Translations under genes and position numbers: made by a program
Shown here: piece after piece, positions 1-9,024 of the stretch
Numbering within the stretch: position 1 is the stretch's first letter
Layout: each line of letters begins with the position of its first letter
NCBI GenBank assembly: GCA_015075105.1
Contig: JABTUZ010000001.1
Location: 62,001 to 126,000, forward strand
Direction of reading: 5' to 3'
Source: Leptospiraceae bacterium
Lineage (GTDB): Bacteria > Spirochaetota > Leptospiria > Leptospirales > Leptospiraceae
Length of the DNA stretch: 64,000 bases
The notes under the pieces: model-generated
Databases searched by the model: none
Seen by the model: only the letters and a program-made list of their open reading frames with translations
Told to the model about the DNA's origin: nothing

Positions 1-1
1 T

Positions 2-250
2 ATTTTTTTAAAAAATATATATACGAACTTATTTACAGATGTAAAAAACTATTATAGTGGTTTAGATTGGATGCAAATTTTAAAAGAAAAAAATATAAAT
101 AAAGACTCTACTGTACTTTGTATGTGTGCAGGATGCGGTAAAAATGTTGAGAAAGTTTATCAAAATAATTTATGTAAGACTTGTTTGACCGGCATATTCA
201 AACGATTGGTAACAGTGATTGATTCTGTCAGGCACACAAATTCTATTTGA
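2..250 (+). CDS. C-terminal end of a zinc-ribbon protein (partial)
   Basis: An open frame enters from the left edge and stops at TGA 248-250, six bases before leuS starts. About 82 residues are visible. Near its end is a paired-cysteine knuckle, C-A-G-C followed about ten residues later by C-K-T-C, which looks like a C-terminal zinc ribbon. A similar ribbon ends the TtuA/CTU1 type of tRNA 2-thiolation enzymes, so a tRNA-modifying PP-loop enzyme is possible, but the catalytic part lies outside the window and this is only a guess. Its close spacing to leuS suggests co-transcription. Confidence 0.45.
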   Translation: MFLKNIYTNLFTDVKNYYSGLDWMQILKEKNINKDSTVLCMCAGCGKNVEKVYQNNLCKTCLTGIFKRLVTVIDSVRHTNSI

Positions 251-256
251 AGATCG

Positions 257-2842
257 ATGGATTACCCTTTCAAGCAGATTGAAGAGAAGTGGCAGAGATA
301 TTGGGAAGATAACAAAACTTTTTTAACGGACGAGGATGAGTCTAAGGAAAAGTTTTATTGCCTCGATATGTTCCCTTATCCAAGCGGTGCGGGTCTTCAT
401 GTAGGACATCCAGAAGGTTATACAGCAACAGATATAATTTCCAGATACAAAAGGATGCAAGGGTTTAGAGTTCTTCATCCTATGGGCTGGGATTCTTTTG
501 GTCTTCCGGCAGAGAGATACGCCATGACCACAGGGATTCACCCGAGCGTAACAACAAAATCGAATATAGACAATTTCAAAAAACAAATTAAGATGCTGGG
601 TCTTTCTTATGATTGGGAAAAAGAAATTGCAACGTCTGATTCTAAGTACTACAAATTCACTCAAGTGATCTTCTTAAAGATTTACAACAGCTATTACGAT
701 ATAGACTTAGACAAAGGAGTCCCGATTAGAGAGTTAATTTCTGAATTTGAAAAAAACGGCTCTAAAAAAGTAAACTCAGCGTCTTGGGATTATAGTAGAG
801 TCTTTAGCGAAAAAGATTGGAAAAATTTTTCCTCGGTTGAAAAAGAAACCATTTTGTCTGATTTTAGATTGGTTTATATTGCTAATATTCCTGTAAATTG
901 GTGTGAGGGTCTTGGCACCGTACTTGCCAACGAAGAAGTAGAAGAATGGGTAGGGAAGGGCTATACAGTAGTTCGTAAACCCATGCGTCAGTACATGATG
1001 AGAATTACAGCCTATTCCGACAGGCTATTGCAAGACTTGGATTTAGTGTCTTGGCCCCAGTCCACTTTAGAAATGCAAAAAAACTGGATCGGTAAAAGTA
1101 GGGGAATTGAGATAAATTTTTATACAGAATCAGGTAAACCAATCAGGGTATTTACGACCAGACCGGATACAATTTTTGGAGTAACGTATTTAGTTTTATC
1201 TCCTGAACACCCCTTGGTAGATGAAATTACTACTCAAGAGAATAAAAACTCTGTGGAAGAATACAAAAAAGCCACTTCTATAAAAAGCGATTTAGACCGG
1301 ACTGACTTGAATAAGGACAAAACAGGGGTAAAAACGGGTAGTTTTGCCATAAATCCTGCAAATAATGAGAAAATTCCGGTCTGGATTGGTGATTATGTTC
1401 TCTATGGATACGGAACAGGTGCGATTATGGCTGTACCTGCTCACGATACTAGGGATTTTGAGTTTGCAGAAAAATTTTTCTTACCCATTCTACAAGTAAT
1501 TCACTCAGAGGAAAACCTGCCTTTTGATTCAAAAAACTCGTATTGCATAAATTCTAACTCAAGTGAAGTCCAATTGAACGGTCTTGGATTTGAAGAGTCG
1601 TTTGAAAAGATTTCTAAATGGGCAGAGTCCAAAAAAATCGGGAAGGTGAAAAATCAGTATAAGTTAAGAGACTGGTTATTTGCAAGGCAGAGGTATTGGG
1701 GAGAACCTATTCCGCTTGTGCATTTAGAAAATGGGGAGACTTTTTCTCTTAGCGAAGACTCATTGCCTTTGGAGTTGCCTGACCTAAAAGAATTCAAGCC
1801 TTCTGGAACAGAAGAGTCTCCTTTGGCGCTTGCAAAGAATTGGTTAAGTTATTACGACCCAAAAACAGGTAAGAGAGGTAGGAGAGAAACAAATACCATG
1901 CCTCAATGGGCGGGATCTTGCTGGTACTATTTAAGGTTTATTGATCCTATAAATGATGAACTATTTTGTGATCCAGTAAAAGAAAAGAAATGGATGCCTG
2001 TTGACCTATACGTCGGTGGTGCTGAGCATGCAGTTTTGCATTTATTGTATTCTAGGTTTTGGCATAAGGTTTTATTTGATCTGGGCTATGTTTCTACACC
2101 AGAGCCTTTTAAGAAATTGGTTCACCAAGGACTTATATTAGGTGAAGACAAAAAGAAAATGTCCAAGTCGCTTGGTAACGTAGTCAATCCTGACGAGGTA
2201 GTAAAAGAATACGGTGCGGACAGTTTACGACTTTTTGAAATGTTTATGGGTCCTCTCGAAATCGCAAAACCTTGGAGTACGAAAGGGGTAGAGGGAATTT
2301 TTAGATTTTTAAATAGAATTTGGAGGTTGTTCCACGGCAAAGATGGAGAAAACTTTTTTGTAGAAGATATAGAGCCAAATGAAAAAGAGTTAAAAATTTT
2401 ACACCGGACAATAGAAAAAGTTTCTTCAGACATTGAGAATCTTTCTTTCAATACTGCAATTTCTCAGATGATGATTTTTGTAAATGAGTTGACTCCGGAA
2501 AATAGAAGACCAAGAGAAATCTTAGAAAAATTTGTATTGATTTTAGCGCCATTCGCTCCTCACCTTGCAGAAGAGCTCTGGGAGAAGTTAGGAAATAAGA
2601 AAAGTTTGTCGTATGAAAAATTTCCAAAGCTAAATAGAAAATTTTTAACAGAGGATTCTGTGAAAATAGTAGTTCAGGTAAACGGAAAATTAAGAGGCGA
2701 GTTTTTTGCAGATAAAAATATCACCGAAATTGATGCCATCGAAAAAGCAAAAAACTTAGATAAAGTAACCCAGTTTTTGCAAGACAAGCAAATTAAGAAA
2801 TCCATTTATATAAAAGAAAAATTAGTCAACATAGTAGTTTAA
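257..2842 (+). CDS. leuS: Leucyl-tRNA synthetase
   Basis: Class I cytoplasmic synthetase that charges tRNA-Leu. The 861 residues match the usual length. The HIGH-type signature is HVGH at residues 48-51 and the KMSKS loop is at 634-638; the CP1 editing domain includes TTRPDTIFG. About 70 extra residues follow SYDWEKE near residue 120, before the conserved VNWCE; from memory such an insertion is also found in spirochaete and Bacteroidetes LeuRS. The first ATG is six bases after the preceding stop; a weak GAAGA lies just upstream. It faces a minus-strand gene ten bases beyond its stop. Confidence 0.97.
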   Translation: MDYPFKQIEEKWQRYWEDNKTFLTDEDESKEKFYCLDMFPYPSGAGLHVGHPEGYTATDIISRYKRMQGFRVLHPMGWDSFGLPAERYAMTTGIHPSVTTKSNIDNFKKQIKMLGLSYDWEKEIATSDSKYYKFTQVIFLKIYNSYYDIDLDKGVPIRELISEFEKNGSKKVNSASWDYSRVFSEKDWKNFSSVEKETILSDFRLVYIANIPVNWCEGLGTVLANEEVEEWVGKGYTVVRKPMRQYMMRITAYSDRLLQDLDLVSWPQSTLEMQKNWIGKSRGIEINFYTESGKPIRVFTTRPDTIFGVTYLVLSPEHPLVDEITTQENKNSVEEYKKATSIKSDLDRTDLNKDKTGVKTGSFAINPANNEKIPVWIGDYVLYGYGTGAIMAVPAHDTRDFEFAEKFFLPILQVIHSEENLPFDSKNSYCINSNSSEVQLNGLGFEESFEKISKWAESKKIGKVKNQYKLRDWLFARQRYWGEPIPLVHLENGETFSLSEDSLPLELPDLKEFKPSGTEESPLALAKNWLSYYDPKTGKRGRRETNTMPQWAGSCWYYLRFIDPINDELFCDPVKEKKWMPVDLYVGGAEHAVLHLLYSRFWHKVLFDLGYVSTPEPFKKLVHQGLILGEDKKKMSKSLGNVVNPDEVVKEYGADSLRLFEMFMGPLEIAKPWSTKGVEGIFRFLNRIWRLFHGKDGENFFVEDIEPNEKELKILHRTIEKVSSDIENLSFNTAISQMMIFVNELTPENRRPREILEKFVLILAPFAPHLAEELWEKLGNKKSLSYEKFPKLNRKFLTEDSVKIVVQVNGKLRGEFFADKNITEIDAIEKAKNLDKVTQFLQDKQIKKSIYIKEKLVNIVV

Positions 2843-2852
2843 AGAAATCTTT

Positions 2853-3944
2853 TTAAATTACTAAAGCGATAATGATAGCGATAGCAACAACAACTCCGGC
2901 TACAACTATTAAGGGAAAGTTGCTGCCTTGACTTTTTGTTGAGCTATTCTGGTTTTCTTTTTGAGAGGTTGCACCTTTTTCTTTTGGAACTGCAAGTCGA
3001 ACCGGCCTTTCTTCAAATGCTCTAAGTAGTACTTCGTTTGGCCCTTTTGCAAAAATATGGTATTCATTTTTTGCCCCACCTAAGATTTTCACAAAAGTCC
3101 CGGTAATAGGTCTGTTGATCCCATCTTTCCCTACAGCACCCATACTCGCTGCCAATGCTTTTTCTTCTTCAGTTTGAAAAGGCAAGATAAACAAAAGTTT
3201 TTGTCCGTTTTGTAGTGCATCAAAGTCGATTCCAGCAACAGGGGACAATACAGTTTTGCAAATCACTACTCTGCCAAATCCTTTTTCCAATTCTTCAATT
3301 TCTTTTTCTACGGGAGAGCTTTCTAATTTCACAGATTGAGATTCTGTTTCCGATTCTTTTTCAGCAGGGTCATCATAGATCGGTCTTGCAATCGGATTTA
3401 CTATACCGTTCATCACATTTTTGTACCTAAATTTTACACTTGATATAGGCTCTACATCTGCTTGAACTTTAGTTCTTTTGGCACGGATATAAGAAGTGAT
3501 TGCAGGCTCAAGCATTGCAACTGTACTCGCTACATCTTTTTTTTCCCAAATAGAAAAAAGTCCGGCGATAGTAGCTTTGGTCAATTTCTGGTACACTGCT
3601 CTACCTACATTTTCAGACAATCCCTGATCCACTCCTCCAGACTTCATCACAGAAACCAAATCGTGAGAAAATTGGCTATAGTCTTCAAAGGTACGAATTT
3701 TTCTTAAATTAGGAGAATTCCCGAAAATAGAATACATGACCAATATATCGGAAGTGAACTTAGAAATTATAGCAACCATTGCCCCAGAACGGTTTTCAAT
3801 ATCTACTCTAAGTTTTAATATATAGGCATCCTGAAATTTGCCTTGAATTAGCTCCCTTGCCTTGTCTTCGGTCTTTACGGACTCTAATGCAATAGACATT
3901 AACTCTGTGTGTTCTTTAAGTTTATCTTTTTCTTCTTCTGCCAT
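2853..3944 (-). CDS. Tail-anchored conserved hypothetical protein
   Basis: The 363-residue protein has no signal peptide. It has a soluble N-terminal region of about 190 residues, an acidic linker rich in Glu and Ser, a second globular part, then a Ser/Asn/Gln-rich stretch and a single hydrophobic helix that ends the protein. That topology is of a C-tail-anchored protein with its bulk in the cytoplasm. I recognise no family. The ATG directly abuts the stop codon of the upstream GHKL ATPase gene (TAA at 3945-3947), so the two are surely translated from one message and may act together. It ends the minus-strand run that starts near 7.7 kb and converges on leuS. Confidence 0.8.
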   Translation of the reverse strand: MAEEEKDKLKEHTELMSIALESVKTEDKARELIQGKFQDAYILKLRVDIENRSGAMVAIISKFTSDILVMYSIFGNSPNLRKIRTFEDYSQFSHDLVSVMKSGGVDQGLSENVGRAVYQKLTKATIAGLFSIWEKKDVASTVAMLEPAITSYIRAKRTKVQADVEPISSVKFRYKNVMNGIVNPIARPIYDDPAEKESETESQSVKLESSPVEKEIEELEKGFGRVVICKTVLSPVAGIDFDALQNGQKLLFILPFQTEEEKALAASMGAVGKDGINRPITGTFVKILGGAKNEYHIFAKGPNEVLLRAFEERPVRLAVPKEKGATSQKENQNSSTKSQGSNFPLIVVAGVVVAIAIIIALVI

Positions 3945-4709
3945 TTATTTAAAATAACTCCATTCTTTTCTTAAATCTTCTCTTGGTGTTTGTCCGTTTG
4001 AAAGAATCTCGTCAAAAATCATTCTTCTGGGCTTATAATCCTGATTCAATGGGATTTCAATTCTTGCAATAGTTTTATTTTCTTTTTCAGAGGTAAAGAT
4101 CGTGAATAGGTGTCTGTCTAATCCACACTGAGCCATGAGAATTTCTACTAAGGTAATTCCCATCCCGGCTCCTTCTGTATTATCTCCGTGCTCTGTAAAA
4201 AATTCAAATAAGTTGTCGTAAGATTTTGCAGTGACAAATTTTTCTCGAATTCTATCTTCTTCTTTTTTTAACAGTGGAAAATTATTGATTACGTTTAATA
4301 TCAACCTATCTTTATTGTGGAAAAATTTGATTTTGACGTTGATGTCATTTGTTTTCATTTTTTCTTTGTAATATGGAAATTTTTTATCACTCAAGTTTAC
4401 TTTGAAACTTTGCATCCCCTTATCGTACTCTTCAGGATTATCAGAGTTTACATTCATTTCGTTAAATAAAATTCTCTTTATCGCAGCTTTTGTGGAATTC
4501 ACTACTAATTCCTTGCAAGCAGTGTAAATCAATTCCATTAAGTCGCTTCGTTCATAGCTGTTTAGAATAGATTGGATGATGTATTTGATTTTTGCTTCTC
4601 CTGAGTCTCCTAGTACACAGGTAGAAAATGAGATTGGTTTTCCGCTCAACACAGAATTGCCCACAACTTCTCGAAAAGTTTCTGTTATAAATTTAGATTC
4701 TTCTTTCAT
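3945..4709 (-). CDS. GHKL-type (histidine-kinase-like) ATPase domain protein
   Basis: The 254-residue protein carries an N-box-like segment (KELVVNSTKAA) and a glycine box GAGMGITLVE, the marks of the HATPase_c fold shared by sensor kinases, anti-sigma kinases and GyrB-like ATPases. There is no HisKA dimerisation helix, no transmembrane segment and no phospho-acceptor His box. It is therefore not a complete sensor kinase; an anti-sigma-like kinase or a signalling ATPase is more likely. It is coupled stop-to-start to a tail-anchored protein, a plausible membrane partner. Upstream is thrC, 54 bases away. Confidence 0.75.
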   Translation of the reverse strand: MKEESKFITETFREVVGNSVLSGKPISFSTCVLGDSGEAKIKYIIQSILNSYERSDLMELIYTACKELVVNSTKAAIKRILFNEMNVNSDNPEEYDKGMQSFKVNLSDKKFPYYKEKMKTNDINVKIKFFHNKDRLILNVINNFPLLKKEEDRIREKFVTAKSYDNLFEFFTEHGDNTEGAGMGITLVEILMAQCGLDRHLFTIFTSEKENKTIARIEIPLNQDYKPRRMIFDEILSNGQTPREDLRKEWSYFK

Positions 4710-4763
4710 TGTTATTTTTCAAGAAATTTTTCATATATCTATTTCTAAGTATGCTCTCACAAG

Positions 4764-6107
4764 TTATTGTAAAATTTGTTTCAACCTTTCTTTTACTTCT
4801 TGAATATTTGCCTTGCAAGGAATGATCGAATTCATAAGTTTTTTATTTATATTCTCAATTTTTCCTTCGTGAAAATTTACTTTAAATTCAGTAAATTTAA
4901 GCCCATTTGCAGTAGAAATTACCACAACCCTTTGCCCTTTTTGTATAACCTTCTTATTTAGTAGTTTAAATAGAGCGGCTAAGGCTACACCTGTATGCGG
5001 GTCATTGTACAATCCATACAAATCTCCTTTTGCTGCTGCATCCGAAAGCTCCGATTCAGATGCTTCCTCTACAACTCCATCAAATTTTTGTAGTATTCGG
5101 ATTGCTTTTTTAACAGACACGGGATTTCCGATTTGGATTGCCGAAGCTAATGTTTTTTTTGCAATAACAGGTTGAAACTCCTGAAAATGATTCAAGTAAG
5201 ACTTATACAATGGATTTGCATTTTGAGATTGAGCCACTGCGATTCGAGGTAGTTTTTTTATAATTCCAAGATTGCTCAACATTTCAAAACCTTTACCGAG
5301 GGCAGATACATTCCCAAGATTTCCACCGGGTATAATCACCCAGTCCGGCACATTCCAATCCAATTGTTGTACAATTTCCGGGGATATTGACTTTTGTCCT
5401 TCTACCCTAAGTGAATTCATGGAATTCGCAAGATAAATACCGCTTTCTTCTGAAACTTGTTTTACGATTTCCATGCAACCGTCAAAATCAGTTTCAAGGG
5501 AGATGACTTTGGCACCATTGGACACAGGCTGGATCAGTTGGGCAGGAGAAACTTTATTGGAAGGTAAAAATACGATTGCAGGAATTCCTGCTTTTGCTGC
5601 ATAAGAAGCCAATGCAGCCGATGTGTCTCCGGTACTTGCACAAGCCACTGCGCGAACTTGGCTGCCTGATTTTTTCATGGAGTTTACTTGGCTTACAAGC
5701 ACAGTCATTCCAAGGTCTTTGAAAGAGCCTGTGTGAGATACACCGCATTGTTTTATATAAAGACCTTCAAGCCCCAAGTCATTAGCAAATCGTTCTGAAT
5801 GAAAAAGATGCGAGTTTCCCTCACCGGATGTAATGATATGTTCGTTTGGAATTTCAGGCAACACCCATTCTTTTTTACCCCAGACACCTGATGTAAAAGG
5901 CTCTTTTGTTGACCTGTACCTCTCATTAAAAATAGATTTCCAGTTTTCGGAAGATATTTTTTTTAACGAATTTAGATCATGGGTAACCTCTAAGAGATCC
6001 CCGCATTTTTTGCAATTGTAAACTATCTCGTTTAATGGGTAGGTTTCGTTGCAATTTTCATTGATACAGGAAAATTTTGCGGTAAACTGTGAAATCGAAT
6101 TGTTCAT
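4764..6107 (-). CDS. thrC: Threonine synthase
   Basis: PLP enzyme converting O-phosphohomoserine to threonine. The N-terminus has a zinc-ribbon-like C-x4-C...C-x2-C pattern (residues 14-35), as in the ThrC form related to plant and archaeal enzymes. The PLP-binding lysine is K130 in SHTGSFKDLGM; the phosphate-binding loop GGNLGN follows near residue 260. At 447 residues the length is ordinary. It starts five bases after the SPFH gene stop, so a housekeeping enzyme sits inside a run of otherwise unrelated genes. No leader peptide or riboswitch was seen, and there is no room for one. Confidence 0.93.
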   Translation of the reverse strand: MNNSISQFTAKFSCINENCNETYPLNEIVYNCKKCGDLLEVTHDLNSLKKISSENWKSIFNERYRSTKEPFTSGVWGKKEWVLPEIPNEHIITSGEGNSHLFHSERFANDLGLEGLYIKQCGVSHTGSFKDLGMTVLVSQVNSMKKSGSQVRAVACASTGDTSAALASYAAKAGIPAIVFLPSNKVSPAQLIQPVSNGAKVISLETDFDGCMEIVKQVSEESGIYLANSMNSLRVEGQKSISPEIVQQLDWNVPDWVIIPGGNLGNVSALGKGFEMLSNLGIIKKLPRIAVAQSQNANPLYKSYLNHFQEFQPVIAKKTLASAIQIGNPVSVKKAIRILQKFDGVVEEASESELSDAAAKGDLYGLYNDPHTGVALAALFKLLNKKVIQKGQRVVVISTANGLKFTEFKVNFHEGKIENINKKLMNSIIPCKANIQEVKERLKQILQ

Positions 6108-6112
6108 AGAAA

Positions 6113-7117
6113 TTAAATTGAGGATAGGATTTCCTTTTTCTTTGTTTCAAATTCATCGGCAGAAATCATCCCACCGTCGAGAAGCTGCTTTAGCTTTGCG
6201 ATCCTCGCCATTGGGTCATTGGCTTGAGTGTTTTGTGGTTGTGTGCCTGCCTGCATATTCTGGCCCATCATTCCAGCCATCATATTACCCATGTTCATGC
6301 CGACTCCAAGTCCGAGTCCAGCTCCCATAGTATTTCCGGCTCCTCCACTTTCATTTTTTGCAGCTGCTTCTCCGATATCCAGCATTCGTTTTTGTTGGTA
6401 AGCTGCGCCTAACGTATCTATCTCAAATTTCTCTGATAGAATTTTTTGTATTTTCTGGAAGTTAGGATCGCCTTTGTCGAAGTTGATAGATTGAATCAGA
6501 AAATCAATCACTTCAATTCCATATTTTTGGAAGTCTGCCTGAATTGTAGTCTTACCAGCAGAGCCTGCTTCGTTTCTGTATTTATTGATCTCGACTATGG
6601 AAGTATTATTACTTAAAACTACTTCAGATAGAAAATCTCCGAGTCTTTGATCTATAAATGGTTTTAAGAAACTGTCAATTTCGCCATTGCTGTATTTGTG
6701 GGAGGCTCCGACTACCGTAGTCACAAAGTTTTTGGAGTCTGCAATTTTCATATTGTATGAACCAAATGCACGTAGCTCAATCATAATCTTGTACTTTGGG
6801 TCTTCTAATGGGATGGGTGAGATTGTTCCCCACTTCATAGGAATCACTGCTTTATTCACATAGTACACCTCAGCAGTAAAAGGAGTTTTTCCACCAAAAG
6901 GAAGGTTTACTAATTTTTCTAAAATTGGTACATTTCCTGTTTTTAGAGTGTGGGTACCCGGACCGAATACGTCGAGAGCTTTTCCTTCTTTAAAAAATAC
7001 TGCCTCTTGGCTTTCATTTACAATTAATTGTGTAGCGTAGCTTAGATCAATTGCTGGGTATTTCCATACAATAAGGTCTCGATCGCCTTCAAATTTGATT
7101 ACGTCTATTAGTGCCAT
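6113..7117 (-). CDS. SPFH-domain protein with C-terminal SHOCT motif
   Basis: The 334 residues begin with an SPFH (band 7) core of the YdjI/virion-core-like type, from VIKFEGDRDLIVW onward. A Met/Gly-rich linker (about residues 255-295) leads to a C-terminal helical hairpin with the SHOCT pattern LKQLLDGGMISADEFE. There is no N-terminal membrane segment, so it would assemble in the cytoplasm, possibly against the membrane. Proteins with this layout form large oligomeric scaffolds, often in stress responses. The start has GAGGAG just upstream. A gene for a small helical protein lies 19 bases upstream in the same direction. Confidence 0.88.
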   Translation of the reverse strand: MALIDVIKFEGDRDLIVWKYPAIDLSYATQLIVNESQEAVFFKEGKALDVFGPGTHTLKTGNVPILEKLVNLPFGGKTPFTAEVYYVNKAVIPMKWGTISPIPLEDPKYKIMIELRAFGSYNMKIADSKNFVTTVVGASHKYSNGEIDSFLKPFIDQRLGDFLSEVVLSNNTSIVEINKYRNEAGSAGKTTIQADFQKYGIEVIDFLIQSINFDKGDPNFQKIQKILSEKFEIDTLGAAYQQKRMLDIGEAAAKNESGGAGNTMGAGLGLGVGMNMGNMMAGMMGQNMQAGTQPQNTQANDPMARIAKLKQLLDGGMISADEFETKKKEILSSI

Positions 7118-7136
7118 TTGTGAATCTCCTCAAGTA

Positions 7137-7688
7137 TTACAATTTTATAAAAATATTTTTTCTTTCTTTGAATAGTTTATCTATCGCTTCGATTTCTTTG
7201 ATTATAAGGCTTGTCTGGTAGGTTATGTCTGTTTCATTTGTCATCTGACTAACATTGGATGAGTATTCATTAATTTTATCTTCTAAGTCATTCACTGATT
7301 TTAAAACAGTGTAGTCAAACTGTGCTAATTTTTCTAACTCTTCTTGTGTTGGTTTCAATCCGGTGCCGGCACCACTAAGTCCGTAAGAGGCTGAGTTTAC
7401 TGAAATAGCAACTCTGTCCAGTAGGCTTGATAGAGAGTCTGTTTTCCCGATTAGATTCAATAGATTCTTTCTTACAAATTGAGCTTCAATATCTCGGATC
7501 GGATTTTTATAGGATTGGAGCTTGGTTGAGATTTCTTTTCGGATTGTTAAGTCGGCGTTATCGTATTGAAAATTTTCTAAAGCTTGTGAGTATAGAGGAA
7601 TTTTTGCAAAGAAGGATTTGATTACACCTCTTTCGGCTTTATATCTTCCAATTAGAGAATTAACCGGATCGCTTTCGTTTAAATCCAT
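7137..7688 (-). CDS. Hypothetical helical protein in front of the SPFH gene
   Basis: A 183-residue protein predicted to be almost wholly helical, with heptad-like stretches and no signal peptide. An in-frame GTG lies three codons further upstream, but the ATG at 7686-7688 has AAGGAG eight bases before it and is the better start. I do not recognise the family. It is the first gene of the minus-strand cluster ending at 2853, so it may work with the SPFH scaffold. Confidence 0.7.
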   Translation of the reverse strand: MDLNESDPVNSLIGRYKAERGVIKSFFAKIPLYSQALENFQYDNADLTIRKEISTKLQSYKNPIRDIEAQFVRKNLLNLIGKTDSLSSLLDRVAISVNSASYGLSGAGTGLKPTQEELEKLAQFDYTVLKSVNDLEDKINEYSSNVSQMTNETDITYQTSLIIKEIEAIDKLFKERKNIFIKL

Positions 7689-7849
7689 TTGAAACACTCC
7701 TTGAATTGTAATATTTTTGAGTAGTAAAAAGAATCAATGAAATTTATTTACTTTCATATCCGTTATATTAGAAAATAACCTATTTCTGGAAAGATTTTTT
7801 TAGATTTTTTTAGAATAGTGCTAAGTATTTTGGAGATTGGAAATACATT

Positions 7850-7890
7850 TCTCAATCTGGCTCCGAGCATAGTTCAGAGCCAAATTGGGA
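7850..7890 (-). terminator. Long hairpin downstream of the lipoprotein gene
   Basis: TCTCAATCTGGCTC at 7850-7863 pairs with GAGCCAAATTGGGA at 7877-7890: 14 positions with one mismatch and one G-U pair. It lies about 28 bases beyond the lipoprotein stop. The following tract is not a strong T run, so it is a probable but not ideal rho-independent terminator. Confidence 0.5.
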
Positions 7891-7917
7891 TAGTTGAGAA
7901 AAAAAATCAGGAAAAGA

Positions 7918-8871
7918 TCAATATCCGTGGTATGGGCTTCCTTTAGTTCCTGATATTTTGATTTCGCTCATGCAAGTATCAGAGGCTTTTCCCTTAAACG
8001 CACCGTTAATGATGAACTTAATATTTTTTCCGGTGATTGTCATTTCCCCTGAGCCATTGTCTTGGTAGTCATATACGTCATCTTTTAGATCTACAGTAAG
8101 ATCTGCACTATCTGAGGTAACTCGGAGTGAAGAAACCCGGTTATTATTTTTGTAGTTAGCTTCGCTTTTTGCGTATCCGTTAACTACACCGATCCCGTAA
8201 ATTGAAACATATTCATCAAACTGAACATTTACCCATTCACCTACTCCATCGTCGTTATTTTTTCCTTCGCACCAAGCGGTTTGTAAACTTCCATCAAATA
8301 GGTTTCTTGGGTCGAATTCATTTTCTTTTCCTTCAGATGCAATGTATTGAGAGGAAGAAGTAATGACTGCCTTACCAAGTCCGGGAAAATTTACAGATCG
8401 CATTACCATATTCGCAGGGCCTAAATTTTTTAGTTCAATATAAGCCTCTTTTCCGGGAAATTGGATTAATACAAAATTTCCACTCGTTTCTAATTTGAAT
8501 ACATTTTGTCCGGATTTTGCTGTTCCGGCTTTTTCGCTTTTTTCATTGGGTCGGATAAACAGGTCAGAGTCTAAAATTACTGTAGCCGATTCTAACTTTC
8601 CTTCTCGGACTGCTTTGTCTTCGATCCATCCTTTGGTGCTTGTTCCTTCAACTTGCACTAAAAAATACTTTTTTCCGTCCAAAGTTTTTTCTTCTAAAAA
8701 TTTAACGTATTCTCCTCTTTTTACTTTTCCGTTTTGAACAAAAACGGGTTTTTTTTCGCCTGGATTTTCTACCAGTGTAGTGTCTGTTAAAATAGTTCTC
8801 AGTTTACTGTTTCCGCAATTGAATAAGAATATCCCGCTTAAAAAAATTGCGAATAGAATTTTACTTTTCAT
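7918..8871 (-). CDS. Lipoprotein with SH3-like and NADase-type glycan-binding (discoidin-like) domains
   Basis: A type II signal peptide ends in the lipobox LFNC, with the modified Cys at residue 19. Residues about 40-150 form two SH3-like units: the first has FVQNGKVKRGEYVKFLEE, the second repeats the pattern around NEKSEKAGTAKSGQNVF. The C-terminal 150 residues carry FDPRNLFDGSLQTAWCEG and GEWVNVQFDEYVSIYGIGV, the pattern of the F5/8-type domain called NADase-type glycan-binding in Leptospira. It is probably anchored in the outer membrane and binds cell-wall or host glycans; the partner is unknown. A terminator-like hairpin follows. Confidence 0.82.
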   Translation of the reverse strand: MKSKILFAIFLSGIFLFNCGNSKLRTILTDTTLVENPGEKKPVFVQNGKVKRGEYVKFLEEKTLDGKKYFLVQVEGTSTKGWIEDKAVREGKLESATVILDSDLFIRPNEKSEKAGTAKSGQNVFKLETSGNFVLIQFPGKEAYIELKNLGPANMVMRSVNFPGLGKAVITSSSQYIASEGKENEFDPRNLFDGSLQTAWCEGKNNDDGVGEWVNVQFDEYVSIYGIGVVNGYAKSEANYKNNNRVSSLRVTSDSADLTVDLKDDVYDYQDNGSGEMTITGKNIKFIINGAFKGKASDTCMSEIKISGTKGSPYHGY

Positions 8872-9024
8872 ATTTTCTCCTTTATTTTTTCAAAAATCGG
8901 ATTGAATGTATTCTTTTACAATTCTTTTTTTATATTATAAAATTGGAAACTAATCTATTTTGTTTAAAAAACAATCAATAGAAATACAGTTGAAGTGACC
9001 CCCTAAAGCTTGGCGAATTTTTTA

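Noticed and set aside
323-664. Minus-strand frame inside leuS
   Set aside because: Shadow of leuS with no ribosome site or family pattern.
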